From Bacillota bacterium (GTDB lineage Bacteria > Bacillota > Clostridia > Christensenellales > Aristaeellaceae): DNA of 64,000 bases. The position numbers and the translations under genes are program-made. Of the stretch, positions 51,089-60,321 are shown piece by piece; the first letter of the stretch is position 1, and each line of letters opens with the position of its first letter. Below the pieces are notes generated by a model, which saw only the letters and a program-made list of their open reading frames with translations, was not told the DNA's origin and searched no databases. The stretch spans positions 62,001 to 126,000 of the forward strand of contig JAEZIN010000006.1 of the NCBI GenBank assembly GCA_023436585.1, in the 5' to 3' direction.

Positions 51089-51502
51089 TTACTTCTTGTA
51101 GCAATCCTCTTCGCAATAGGTCCAGAAAAGCTCGCCGCATTCGCTGCAAAGGTAGTAATAGTAATCATTGCAGATCCATACCTTGCAGCAGCAGCACTTG
51201 CCGCAGCAGGGGCACTTGCGCCATACATAGCCGCAGAAGTGGCAAGCCTTGTCTTCGCAAACCTTGGGCGGGTAGCAAGGCTTCGGACAGCGTTTCTCAT
51301 AATCGCAATGCTTGTCATGATCGCATTGCTTATCATAGTCATAGCGCTTGTCATGATCGCATTTCTTTTCATAGTCACAACGCTTTTCATGATCGCACTT
51401 GGCATAGCCGCCATAGGATTTTTCCTGTTCGTACTGCTTAGCGTAGCCGTTGCCTTTTTCATAGCCGCGCTGTTTACCCCAGTATTCGTTCACACTATTC
51501 AC
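51089..51502 (-). CDS. Cys/His-rich protein with tandem hexapeptide repeats
   Basis: A protein of about 137 residues with no family recognised. The middle is six tandem hexapeptides [C/Y]-D-[H/Y]-[D/E]-K-x, starting CDHEKRCDYEKK. The C-terminus is Cys-rich (CHFCGYVWRKCPCCGKCCCC, later CSECGE and CEEDC), suggesting several metal sites. The repeats hold alternating Cys, His and Asp, which could bind metal. It starts at GTG 51502 or GTG 51493; the latter has GAGGTG upstream. The opposite strand is also open but is a mirror of this repeat and looks like a shadow. A spore-coat or metal-binding role is possible, not shown. Confidence 0.65.
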   Translation of the reverse strand: MNSVNEYWGKQRGYEKGNGYAKQYEQEKSYGGYAKCDHEKRCDYEKKCDHDKRYDYDKQCDHDKHCDYEKRCPKPCYPPKVCEDKACHFCGYVWRKCPCCGKCCCCKVWICNDYYYYLCSECGELFWTYCEEDCYKK

Positions 51503-51667
51503 CTCATCAGTAGTTCCGTAATCTGAAATGGCAAGGCAGTCAACTACCTTCCAGTATCAGCATATTTTTTATTCGGCTAATGGTGTTTGGATTTTGAGAA
51601 ATTCTTTGTTTATATATCGCCCGCCAGCAATAATTACGATGTCTGTTCGCCGGAAGGTGGAGAAAGA

Positions 51668-51704
51668 GTAAGAAAAGAGGGCACAGCTTTTTGGCTGTGC
51701 CCTC
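51668..51704 (-). terminator. terminator of the aldo/keto reductase gene
   Basis: GAGGGCACAGC (51677-51687) pairs with GCTGTGCCCTC (51694-51704). On the minus strand TTTTCTTACT follows. Confidence 0.85.
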
Positions 51705-51762
51705 AACAAATATATAAAATTTTCTGCAGCCATGCTATCAAGGGCGGCGCTTCACAGTGATA

Positions 51763-52764
51763 TTAGCCTGCCAGGACCGAGTCAATTTCCGCAAGCTCCT
51801 CGCAAGTAAAAGCCGCGTTTTCCATAGCTTGCAGATTCTCCTGAATCTGGCTTAAGCGGCTGGCTCCAATAATAAGCGATGTCATGACGGTATCACGCAG
51901 CGCCCAGGCAAGGGCCATCTGGGATAGCTTTTGACCACGTCGCCTTGCGATCTCATCCAGCTTTTTGGCCTTTTGAACCTTTTCTTCCGTGATGGTCTCC
52001 GGCTTCAAAAACACGCCGGAGGTGATTGCCCTGGAATCGGCGGGGATGCCGGCAAAATACCTGTCCGTCAGCAACCCCTGCGCCAGCGGGGAGAAGGCGA
52101 TGCAGCCGATGCCTTCACTCCTCAGCACGTCAAACAGCCCTTCCGTTTCCCATACACGGTGAAGCATGGAATAGTGGGGCTGGTGGATCAGGCAATGGAT
52201 GCCCATCTCCTTCAAAATGCGGCTGGCCTTTAACGTATCCTGTCCGTTGTAGTTGGAAAGCCCCACATACAGCGCCTTTCCCTGATGGACAAGGGTGGCC
52301 AGCGCGTCCATGGTCTCCTCCAGGGGTGTGTTGGGGTCGGGCCTGTGGTGGTAGAACAGATCCACATAATCAAGCCCCAGGCGCTTTAGGCTTTGGTCGC
52401 AGGAGGAGACAATGTACTTTTTGCTCCCCAAGTCGCCGTAGGGGCCGGGCCACATGTAGTATCCGGCCTTGGAGGAAATGAACAGCTCATCCCGGTAGGC
52501 GCCTAATTCCTTTTTCAGTATGCGGCCGAAGGTCTCCTCCGCGGAGCCGGGCGGAGGGCCGTAGTTGTTGGCCAGATCAAAATGGGTGATGCCCATATCG
52601 AAGCTGCCCAGCACCATTTCCCGCGCGTTTTCATAGGGCACTTTCCCGCCGAAATTGTGCCACAGGCCCAGGGACAGAAAGGGGAGCCGGATGCCGCTTG
52701 AACCGCAGCGGCGGTACTGCATGGCGGAATACCTTTGTTCGTTTGCGATATACGTAAGGGACAC
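51763..52764 (-). CDS. aldo/keto reductase, YghZ/MgrA-like
   Basis: A 333-residue NADPH-dependent reductase. The N-terminal YRRCGSSGIRLPFLSLGLWH and NNYGPPPGSAEETFGRIL are typical of the YghZ (L-glyceraldehyde-3-phosphate reductase) group, as is FISSKAGYYMWPGPYGD. The GTG at 52764 keeps the family N-terminus (ANEQRYSAMQYRRCG) but has its ribosome site touching the codon; ATG 52722 is an alternative. Stand-alone, ended by a clear terminator. Confidence 0.85.
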   Translation of the reverse strand: MSLTYIANEQRYSAMQYRRCGSSGIRLPFLSLGLWHNFGGKVPYENAREMVLGSFDMGITHFDLANNYGPPPGSAEETFGRILKKELGAYRDELFISSKAGYYMWPGPYGDLGSKKYIVSSCDQSLKRLGLDYVDLFYHHRPDPNTPLEETMDALATLVHQGKALYVGLSNYNGQDTLKASRILKEMGIHCLIHQPHYSMLHRVWETEGLFDVLRSEGIGCIAFSPLAQGLLTDRYFAGIPADSRAITSGVFLKPETITEEKVQKAKKLDEIARRRGQKLSQMALAWALRDTVMTSLIIGASRLSQIQENLQAMENAAFTCEELAEIDSVLAG

Positions 52765-52905
52765 CTCCTTGTTGAATTTTTTACGGACAAAGGGCAGCGG
52801 TCGATAGCAAAAGTATAGCAGGATTTGGATATTGGAACAAGCGTGCGGCAAACGGCGTCGCAGTCATTTCATTCTGTTTGGAACACCTAAATTATTCCGG
52901 AACAG

Positions 52906-52934
52906 TTGAAATTGCCAATGGATGCACGTACAAT
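52906..52934 (+). promoter_or_regulatory. promoter of the phosphoesterase operon
   Basis: TTGAAA (52906-52911) and TACAAT (52929-52934), 17 bases apart, 24 bases before the start codon. Confidence 0.7.
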
Positions 52935-52957
52935 GATTATACAAAGGAGAAACGGAA

Positions 52958-53827
52958 ATGAAACAAAGGACGAAAAAAAGATTTATTGCATTTGGCATTG
53001 CCCTTGCCCTGATCTTTTCGTTTGCTTTTGCGGCCTTTTACCGGGGCCTTACCATAGCCCGGTATGAGGTGCAGTCCGCAAAGCTGAATGCGGGAGAAGC
53101 CATCCGGGCCGTTCTGCTCACCGATCTGCACAGCTATATCTATGAACCGGGCCAGGAGCCACTCATCCGCCGTGTGAAGGAGCTCAAGCCAGATATAATC
53201 TTCCTGTCCGGCGACATGGCGGACGACAGGAATCCATTTACGGGGATGGAGCTGCTGCTTGCGGGTATCGCCGGTATCGCGCCGTGTTATTATGTTACAG
53301 GCAGCCATGATTACTGGAGCGGAGACATCAAGAACATCAAAGCGGCTATCTCTGACTTTGGCGTCACCGTCCTTGCGGGACAAACAGCAGAGCTTACGCT
53401 GAAAGGGCAGCATCTGTTCATCTCCGGCATGGACGATCCTTCCATGGCCCCGGCCTCACCCGGCGAATGGGAGGATGACGCCTACCGCAGGGCGCTGCGC
53501 ACCTTTGATTCTATCGACAGGAATGGGTATAACATACTCGTTGCCCATAGGCCGGATTTTATCATGGAGTATGGCGATTTGGGGTTTGATCTTGTGCTGT
53601 CAGGCCACACCCATGGCGGGCAGGTGCGCATCCCCTTTGTGCTCAACGGCCTGTATGCCCCCAATCAGGGTTATTTTCCAAAGTATGCGGGCGGCTTGTA
53701 TGACGTAGACGGAACGAGCCTGCTTGTTAGCCGGGGTCTCTCGTACTATCCCGAGCTGCCCCGCATTTTCAATCCCCCGGAAATAGTATTGGTGGAACTG
53801 AAAGGAAAACAGGAGGGGGCGCAATGA
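52958..53827 (+). CDS. membrane-anchored metallophosphoesterase, YkuE-like
   Basis: A 289-residue calcineurin-type phosphoesterase: N-terminal anchor (about 9-28), then the metal motifs LLTDLHSY, LSGDMADD, TGSHDYWS and SGHTHGGQVRIP. The G-S-H-D form replaces the common G-N-H-D/E. Related proteins (YkuE, LpxH-like) act on phosphodiesters or pyrophosphates at the membrane. AAAGGAGAAACGGAA precedes the ATG, and the end overlaps the SDR gene by four bases. Confidence 0.9.
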   Translation: MKQRTKKRFIAFGIALALIFSFAFAAFYRGLTIARYEVQSAKLNAGEAIRAVLLTDLHSYIYEPGQEPLIRRVKELKPDIIFLSGDMADDRNPFTGMELLLAGIAGIAPCYYVTGSHDYWSGDIKNIKAAISDFGVTVLAGQTAELTLKGQHLFISGMDDPSMAPASPGEWEDDAYRRALRTFDSIDRNGYNILVAHRPDFIMEYGDLGFDLVLSGHTHGGQVRIPFVLNGLYAPNQGYFPKYAGGLYDVDGTSLLVSRGLSYYPELPRIFNPPEIVLVELKGKQEGAQ

Positions 53828-54612
53828 GTAAGGTATGTGTTGTTACCGGCGGCGCGAACGGCATTGGCCGGTGCATCGTGGAGGAATTCGCAAAGCAGGG
53901 GTATGCAGTGGCCTTCTCGGATACGGACCGGGACCGCGGGGAAGAGCTCTCATTGAAACTGAAGGGGCAAGGTGTTCAAAGCCTTTTTTATTGCGGCGAT
54001 ATGGCGCAAAAGGACGCCCTTTTGTCCTTTGCCGATGCTGTAACGGACCGGTTCGGCACGGTGGACACGCTGATCAACAATGCCTGCGTTTCCAAAAAAG
54101 GCATCCTGTCCGGGTGCACGTACGAGGATTTTTCCTATGTCCTTTCCCTGGGTGTTACCGCCGCTTATATGCTGTGCAGCCTGCTTCTTCCCCGCATGCA
54201 AACAGGCGCGTCGGTGGTGAACATCGCCTCTACCAGGGCTTTCATGTCCCAGCCGGATACGGAGAGCTATACGGCCGCCAAGGGTGGAATCAGCGCGCTG
54301 ACCCATGCGCTGGCGGTGAGCCTTGCGGGCAGGGTGCGGGTGAATGCCGTCAGCCCCGGCTGGATCGATACCGGGGAATACCAACGGCAAGGGCATCTGT
54401 CCCCCTATTCCGCGGGCGACCTGTTGCAGCATCCCAGCCGCCGTGTGGGCAGGCCGGAGGATATCGCGGCCATATGCCTGTTTCTGTGCGGCGAACAGGC
54501 CTCCTTCATCACCGGGCAAAACTTTGTGGTGGATGGGGGAATGACCGCCCAAATGATCTACCACAACGACCTGGGCTGGGAACTGAACACGCAAGGCGGG
54601 GAGGAAGCATGA
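53824..54612 (+). CDS. SDR-family oxidoreductase
   Basis: A 262-residue short-chain dehydrogenase with NAD(P)-binding TGGANGIGR at the N-terminus, NNAC, a catalytic Ser in NIASTRAF and Y-x-x-x-K in SYTAAKGGISALTH. The segment VNAVSPGWIDTG is the usual later motif. Substrate unknown. Overlap of four bases with both neighbours makes this a compact three-gene operon with the phosphoesterase and the Gfo/Idh gene. Confidence 0.92.
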   Translation: MSKVCVVTGGANGIGRCIVEEFAKQGYAVAFSDTDRDRGEELSLKLKGQGVQSLFYCGDMAQKDALLSFADAVTDRFGTVDTLINNACVSKKGILSGCTYEDFSYVLSLGVTAAYMLCSLLLPRMQTGASVVNIASTRAFMSQPDTESYTAAKGGISALTHALAVSLAGRVRVNAVSPGWIDTGEYQRQGHLSPYSAGDLLQHPSRRVGRPEDIAAICLFLCGEQASFITGQNFVVDGGMTAQMIYHNDLGWELNTQGGEEA

Positions 54613-55595
54613 TGAACACCATCGGCTTTGGCATCATTGGCTGCGGCGATGTGACGGAGAAGAAAAGCGGTCCTGCTTTTCAAAAAATTGAAGGCGCAAG
54701 GCTTGCGGCCGTGATGCGCCGCGATCCTGAAAAGCTCAAAGATTATGCGTTGCGTCATGGGGTGGAAAAGTATTCCCCCAACTACCTGGATTTATTGACC
54801 GACCCGCAAATCGATGCCGTCTACATTGCCACGCCGCCCCATATGCATCATTTCTACACGCTGGAGGCCGCCCGGCACGGCAAGCATGTGTATGTGGAAA
54901 AACCCATGGCTACCACCGTCCAGGAGTGCCGTGAGATGATGGAAGCCTGCAAGGCAGGCGGCGTAAAGCTTTTTGTGGCCTATTACCGCCGGGGACAGGA
55001 GAAATTCAAAAGGATCAAGGACTTGCTGGATTCCGGCGCGATCGGCCAGGTCCTTTCTTTCCAGTACTGCTACGCCTGCCCCGCTCCCATATTCAACCAG
55101 GAGCGAGCATGGCTCCTTTCCAAAAAGGAAGCCGGCGGCGGCCTTTTGTATGATATCGGGTCCCATATGGTGGATACGCTCCGCTTTGTGCTGGGCGATG
55201 TGGCCCTGGCCTCCGGAATCTCCGCCAATGCCGGCGGTATCTATGATGTGAATGATGTGACCAGCGGGTTCCTCCGGTTTACATCAGGCGTACAGGGCGC
55301 GCTGCAGCTAAGCTTCCACGCGGCGGAGCACAGGGATGAAGCTGTCGTTTATGGAAGCACGGGCGTTTTGCGTTTTTCCATGATGGATATGGAGCCTGTT
55401 GTTTTGACAAGGGAAGGCAGGGAGGAACGCATTTCCTTTGCTGCTTTGGAGCATGTGCAAATGCCCTACATCCGCCATGTGGTGCGTGTGCTCCATGGTT
55501 TGGAGGAGGATGACACCACCGGCTTGAGCGGACTTATCACCCAGGAGATATTGGAAGCCTTTGAAGAAAGCCGCTCCATCCGGTTTCCGGTATGA
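54609..55595 (+). CDS. Gfo/Idh/MocA-family oxidoreductase
   Basis: A 328-residue NAD-dependent oxidoreductase: the nucleotide fold FGIIGCGDVTEKKSGPAF, VYIATPPHMHH and the signature YVEKPMATTVQECREM with the conserved E-K-P Lys, then a C-terminal domain with GGGLLYDIGSHMVDTLRFV. Such enzymes act on sugars, inositols or related polyols. The ATG overlaps the SDR stop (ATGATGA) and has GGGGAGGAAGC upstream. It probably works with the SDR on the same sugar-type substrate. Confidence 0.92.
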   Translation: MMNTIGFGIIGCGDVTEKKSGPAFQKIEGARLAAVMRRDPEKLKDYALRHGVEKYSPNYLDLLTDPQIDAVYIATPPHMHHFYTLEAARHGKHVYVEKPMATTVQECREMMEACKAGGVKLFVAYYRRGQEKFKRIKDLLDSGAIGQVLSFQYCYACPAPIFNQERAWLLSKKEAGGGLLYDIGSHMVDTLRFVLGDVALASGISANAGGIYDVNDVTSGFLRFTSGVQGALQLSFHAAEHRDEAVVYGSTGVLRFSMMDMEPVVLTREGREERISFAALEHVQMPYIRHVVRVLHGLEEDDTTGLSGLITQEILEAFEESRSIRFPV

Positions 55596-55604
55596 TCCAC
55601 GGTC

Positions 55605-56792
55605 CTAATACATGGCGTTTTTGTACTGCACCGGGGTCATGCCCATGTATCTTTTGAATACCTGAATAAAGTGACTCTGGGAGCAGAATTGATAAAAGAC
55701 CGCGATTTCCGACACGGTGCTTTGACTGTAGCGAAGAAAATGGCACGCTTCCTCGATGCGGCGCCGTTGAATATAGCTTGTGATGGATTCGTTCATCTCC
55801 TGCTTGAACCGGTTGGACAGATAATCGGGATGGACGTAAATGTGGCTGGCAATGAGGGGCACAGTCAGCTTTTCAGACAGATGATGGTCGATATAGGAGG
55901 CGGCGTTGCGGATCATGCTGGAGCGCGCCGCGACATGGCGGGAGGCGACCTGGTCGATGAACTTGAGCATCATCGTCTCTTCCAGCGTATCCAGCGAGCT
56001 CAGGCTTTGGGTTTCCTCTATGGATTGTATGAAAGCATCGGAGAGCGTGAAAGCCTCATCCGCCGGCACGCCGCCCTGTATGGCGGCCCTTGTGAACAGC
56101 GTGCAGCTGCAGATGAGGGAGTTTTTCAAAGAGCGCAGCGGGTCCTTGGCCAGCGTCGCGCGTTTCAAGCGATTGATTTCCGACAGGATTTTCAAGGCGT
56201 TTTCTCTGTCGCCCTGCTTGATAAGGTGCACTTCCTCCTGCTCCAGGAAATAGGGCGGGTGCTGGAACTGCGCCATTCTGTTTTCATATGTCTGCTCAAA
56301 ATACGGCTTGTTCATATCCGGCATCAGGGCGGGGGAAGGGCCCGGCATCTTTTCCCCGCCGGAAAACAGCCTTTCCAGCAGCTTGCCCGCATAAAAATAA
56401 TTGTCCTCTGACAATAGCGGCAGTGACTTCAAATGGGAGGAAAACACCTCCCTTTTGTTCAGGGGCAGTTTCAGCGTGCGTATCAGCCGCTGAATTTCCC
56501 CGTCGGTGGGCGTCATGATGACAAACGGGCCGCACAAAAGCAGCGTTCCGCTTTCCGTTTCAAAATAAATGAATTGCTCCTGATAAACGTTGCTCAGGTA
56601 CTGCGCAGTCAAAGCCTGCTGCGGGCTGGGCATCAAAATGGCCAGGGGAGTTTTCCCCTCCATGAGCGCTGCGGCGTTTTTGATATCCTCCGGCAGCGAA
56701 AGAAGGCGGTTTTCGCCGTCATAGATCGCCATGGGAAGCCTTGTGGCGTGATGAAACAGCTTGGCTAGGTGTGAGATATCGGAAAGCAGCAT
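55605..56792 (-). CDS. AraC-family transcriptional regulator
   Basis: A 395-residue regulator: a roughly 290-residue N-terminal sensing part without a recognised domain, then a C-terminal AraC module with two helix-turn-helices (LTVPLIASHIYVHPDYLSNR and STVSEIAVFYQFCSQSHFIQ). ATG 56792 is favoured over an earlier in-frame start; GGAAG lies 12 bases upstream, and a TTG six bases before it is also possible. It is divergent from a GH65 phosphorylase gene and may regulate it. Confidence 0.88.
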   Translation of the reverse strand: MLLSDISHLAKLFHHATRLPMAIYDGENRLLSLPEDIKNAAALMEGKTPLAILMPSPQQALTAQYLSNVYQEQFIYFETESGTLLLCGPFVIMTPTDGEIQRLIRTLKLPLNKREVFSSHLKSLPLLSEDNYFYAGKLLERLFSGGEKMPGPSPALMPDMNKPYFEQTYENRMAQFQHPPYFLEQEEVHLIKQGDRENALKILSEINRLKRATLAKDPLRSLKNSLICSCTLFTRAAIQGGVPADEAFTLSDAFIQSIEETQSLSSLDTLEETMMLKFIDQVASRHVAARSSMIRNAASYIDHHLSEKLTVPLIASHIYVHPDYLSNRFKQEMNESITSYIQRRRIEEACHFLRYSQSTVSEIAVFYQFCSQSHFIQVFKRYMGMTPVQYKNAMY

Positions 56793-57018
56793 ATTCAACA
56801 ACACTTCCGGTTTTCTGTTTGTTTCGCAAAACGATGTAGGAATTATAACATATACTGAGGATGTGTGATATACCTGGAAACAGAAAAAAAGTATAATCAA
56901 GCCAACGCCGCCGGTGCGAATCATATAAAATGCGCCGCCATCGTGACGATCATCCATGCTGTTTCCAGAATAAATTTGCGGCCGGCAGACCTGCCGGCGC
57001 GGTCAGGAATGAGAATCA

Positions 57019-59280
57019 ATGCAATTCATGCGACATGGTTTGGATAAAAACGAAACGGCCCTGATGGAAACGCTGTTCCACACCGCAAACGGTTACATAG
57101 GCATCAGGAACAGCCCGGAGGAGGGAGCGCCGGAGGGCACCGCCTCCATCCGCGGAACATACATCAACGCTTATTACGATACGAAGGCCATATTATACGG
57201 GGAGAAGCTGTACGGCTTTCCCGAAACGCAGCAGACCATCGTCAATGTACCCGATGTTCAGACGGTGAAGCTGTATGCGGGGGACGAGGTCTTCGACCCC
57301 TATGCCGGCGGGCTTGTATCCCATGAAAGAGAACTGGATATGGCCGCGGGGGAGGCGGTGCGCCGTGTCCGCTGGCGCCTAAAAGAAGGCGGGGAGCTTC
57401 AAATCACCATTCGCCGCATGGCCTCCTTCACGCAAAAGGAACTGTTCCTTTTGCAGTATGAGGTGGAATCCCTGGATTACGAGGGGCTGCTGTCGTTTCT
57501 TTCCCTGCAGGACGCCAATGTGACCAACTACGCCGATCCAGGCGATCCCCGCGTCGCGGCCCATCCGCATGCCCACCTGCAGGCGGAAAAAGTCTGGTGC
57601 GAGGACGACGTATCCCTGATAGCATGCCGGACGAAAAGCTCGCACCTTTCCATGGTCTCGGCGGTCTACCATGATGTGACGGGGGATTTCGAAGCCTTCT
57701 GCGATACGCAATCCGCCTGCGTCAGCACGCGCTTTTCGGGAAGCATCGCGAAAGGCCAAAAGGTTGTGCTGTTGAAATGGTGCGTTTTTACCGACCAGCG
57801 CCGCCATGCTGACCCAGCGGCGGATGCCGCCGCCATCATGCGCTCTGTGCGCAGGGAAGGCCTCCCTGCTCTGCGTGACAAGCAAAGGGAATACCTAGCA
57901 GCCTTCTGGAAAAGCGCACGGGTAGAGATATTCGGGAACAGTCAACTGCAGCAGTGCGTGGATTACAGCCTGTACCAGCTTTTGCAGTCCGCCGGCCGGG
58001 ACCGGGTATCCAACGTGGCCGCTAAGGGCCTCAGCGGGGAAGGCTATGAGGGTCATTATTTCTGGGATACGGAAATCTACATCTTTCCCTTTTTCCTGCT
58101 CACCGACAGAGAACTGGCCAGGCGGCTGCTTATGTACAGGTATGGCATACTGGACAGCGCCAGGGCTCACGCAAGGCTGATGGGCCACAAAAAAGGCGCG
58201 CTTTATCCGTGGCGTACCATCACAGGCCCGGAGTGCTCCGGATATTTTCCCTCCGGTTCCGCCCAGTACCATCTAAGCGGCGACGTGGCCCATTCCTTCA
58301 TCCAATACTATCTGGCCACGGACGATGTACAGTTCATGGCGGAATTTGGGGCGGAGGTGCTGGTGGAGGTGGCCAGGCTGTGGCTGGATGCCGGCCACAT
58401 GCAGGATGGTACCTTCCGTATCGATGCCGTGACTGGCCCGGACGAATACACCTGCATCGTGAATAACAACTATTACACAAACGCCGCCGCCAGGGAAAAC
58501 CTGCTGTACGCGGCGGAAATATGTGAGCGCCTTCAAAACGAGGGGCTTTATCAGCCGCTTCAGGAAAAACTGTCCATCACCGATAAGGAGCTGGCCGAAT
58601 TCTGGCACGCGGGGGAAAGCATGCACCTGCCTTATGATGAAAGCTTGGACATCCCCGCCCAGGACGATACCTTCCTTTCAAAAGAGATACTGGACCTTTC
58701 CCAAATCCCCAAGGATCATTTTCCTCTGCTTTTGCACTACCATCCCCTGTTTTTGTACCGCCATCAGGTGTGCAAGCAGGCGGATACGGTGCTGGCCCAT
58801 TTCCTGTTCGAAGACCTTACGGATGAGCAGACCATGGCCCGCAGCTATGCCTATTACGAGAAGGTCACCACCCATGATTCCTCCCTGTCCGCATGCGTAT
58901 TCTCCATCATGGCCTCCAGGCTGAACGACATGAAAAAGGCGGAGGAATACTTCTCAAGAACAGCCTTTATGGATATACACAACGAGCACGGCAACACCAA
59001 GGACGGGCTGCACACCGCCAACCTTGGCGGCACCTACCTTTCCATCGTCGCGGGGTTTGCCGGCCTGCGCATTAAAAAGGACGGCCTGACGCTCCGGCCG
59101 CGCATCCCCGCCGGCTGGCAGGGCTACCGTTTCCGCTTCCGGTACAGGGACAGCCTGCTGGAGTGCGCCGTGGAGCAGGGCCTTTGCCGCTTGACGCTCA
59201 TGAAGGGGCCGGCCCTTACGGTTCATGTGCATGACCGGTTGATCCGGGTGGATGGCACGGCGGAGGCTGCGTTACAGTAA
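57019..59280 (+). CDS. GH65-family disaccharide phosphorylase
   Basis: A 753-residue glycoside phosphorylase of the maltose/trehalose/kojibiose group, splitting an alpha-glucoside with phosphate to give beta-glucose 1-phosphate. The N-terminal beta-sandwich has NGYIGIRNSPEEG and RGTYINAYYD. The alpha-barrel has HYFWDTEIYIFPFF and the catalytic-acid region AVTGPDEYTCIVNNNYYTN. The substrate cannot be told from sequence by eye. No beta-phosphoglucomutase gene follows, which is the usual partner. The start has only a weak AGGA site, so a later Met is possible. Confidence 0.9.
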   Translation: MQFMRHGLDKNETALMETLFHTANGYIGIRNSPEEGAPEGTASIRGTYINAYYDTKAILYGEKLYGFPETQQTIVNVPDVQTVKLYAGDEVFDPYAGGLVSHERELDMAAGEAVRRVRWRLKEGGELQITIRRMASFTQKELFLLQYEVESLDYEGLLSFLSLQDANVTNYADPGDPRVAAHPHAHLQAEKVWCEDDVSLIACRTKSSHLSMVSAVYHDVTGDFEAFCDTQSACVSTRFSGSIAKGQKVVLLKWCVFTDQRRHADPAADAAAIMRSVRREGLPALRDKQREYLAAFWKSARVEIFGNSQLQQCVDYSLYQLLQSAGRDRVSNVAAKGLSGEGYEGHYFWDTEIYIFPFFLLTDRELARRLLMYRYGILDSARAHARLMGHKKGALYPWRTITGPECSGYFPSGSAQYHLSGDVAHSFIQYYLATDDVQFMAEFGAEVLVEVARLWLDAGHMQDGTFRIDAVTGPDEYTCIVNNNYYTNAAARENLLYAAEICERLQNEGLYQPLQEKLSITDKELAEFWHAGESMHLPYDESLDIPAQDDTFLSKEILDLSQIPKDHFPLLLHYHPLFLYRHQVCKQADTVLAHFLFEDLTDEQTMARSYAYYEKVTTHDSSLSACVFSIMASRLNDMKKAEEYFSRTAFMDIHNEHGNTKDGLHTANLGGTYLSIVAGFAGLRIKKDGLTLRPRIPAGWQGYRFRFRYRDSLLECAVEQGLCRLTLMKGPALTVHVHDRLIRVDGTAEAALQ

Positions 59281-59371
59281 ACATCATGTCATGCATACGG
59301 TTGACAGTACATATCCCCCGGCGTATGATGTCCGTGGAAGGATGATCTTTACAGGGGAGGGAGTATGCTCC

Positions 59372-60205
59372 ATGTATGCTGACCTTCATTTACACTCCAC
59401 CTATTCCGACGGAACGGATACGCCAAGGGACTTGTTCCGGCTGGCGCAGGAGAACGGTTTGCGGGTAATCGCCATAGCGGACCATGATTCCGTCCGCGGT
59501 GTGCAGGCGGCGCTGCGAGACAATTTGCCAGGCAGCGTTCAACTGATACCCGCCATCGAGGTTTCCACCATCGCCAACCGCAGGCTGCTGCATATGCTGG
59601 GCTACTATATCGATGTACACAGCAGCGCACTGGCCGGCTTTATCGAACAGATATCCCAGGACAAGACGGAGAACACAAGGATCAATTTCGAAAACTTAAA
59701 AGCGCAGGGTCTGTTGGATTACGACTGGAATAAGGTGTTGCAGCATCATCCTGACCAGCCGCGCCTTTCCGGCGTGCATGTGGCGGCCGCCATGGAAAAA
59801 GATGGCGTGCAAGCTGCCGGCATGACGCTTCGGGAAATGTTCCATACCTATTTCCTGCCCACAGGCTCCGGGTTCATAGAAACGGAAAAGATGACCGCTC
59901 TGGACGCGATACAGATCATCAAGGCGGCGCATGGCATACCTGTCATTGCACACCCCAAGAGCATCGGCAGCGACAGTGTGGTGCTGGAGCTCATCCGGGC
60001 AGGTGTGGAAGGGCTGGAAATTTACCATCCCAGCCACACGGCGGAGGAATCTCAAAAATATGAAACCATGGCCATGGCCCATCATCTTCTTGTGACGGGC
60101 GGATCAGACTGGCACGGCGGAAACAACTCCCCCGGCACGACGCATATGGGGTGCCGCGGCCTTCCGCATGGCGGGTATGGTATTTTCGGCCGGCTTCAAG
60201 CATAA
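59372..60205 (+). CDS. PHP-domain phosphoesterase, RNase AM/YciV-like
   Basis: A 277-residue polymerase-and-histidinol-phosphatase-type enzyme. Metal motifs are YADLHLHSTYSDGT, IAIADHDSV, AIEVS, PVIAHPKS and VTGGSDWHG. The ending GCRGLPHGGYGIF is like that of RNase AM (YciV), which removes 3'-phosphoadenosine phosphate and trims RNA ends. The reading frame extends upstream, but GGGAGGGAGTATGCTCC before ATG 59372 and the family start MYADLHLHS fix it there. It follows the phosphorylase gene by 91 bases. Confidence 0.88.
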   Translation: MYADLHLHSTYSDGTDTPRDLFRLAQENGLRVIAIADHDSVRGVQAALRDNLPGSVQLIPAIEVSTIANRRLLHMLGYYIDVHSSALAGFIEQISQDKTENTRINFENLKAQGLLDYDWNKVLQHHPDQPRLSGVHVAAAMEKDGVQAAGMTLREMFHTYFLPTGSGFIETEKMTALDAIQIIKAAHGIPVIAHPKSIGSDSVVLELIRAGVEGLEIYHPSHTAEESQKYETMAMAHHLLVTGGSDWHGGNNSPGTTHMGCRGLPHGGYGIFGRLQA

Positions 60206-60239
60206 GCGGAGTGGTGATTGATCCAATCATGCAGACAGC

Positions 60240-60274
60240 GAAAAGCGCACAGCCCAAATGGGCGTGCGCTTTCT
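60240..60274. terminator. terminator hairpin after the PHP gene
   Basis: AAAGCGCACAGCCC pairs with GGGCGTGCGCTTT. On the plus strand only CTC and a short T-run follow; on the minus strand TTTTCGC follows, so it may serve both directions. Confidence 0.6.
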
Positions 60275-60321
60275 CACATTTATTGTTCTCGCTCTGGTGA
60301 TTCGCGTAGGATTCGGACTGC

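Noticed and set aside
51044..51526. Plus-strand hydrophobic frame of 160 residues opposite the Cys-rich protein
   Set aside because: It is the complement of a Lys/Asp/Tyr/Cys repeat, and the minus strand has the ordered hexapeptides and Cys pairs.
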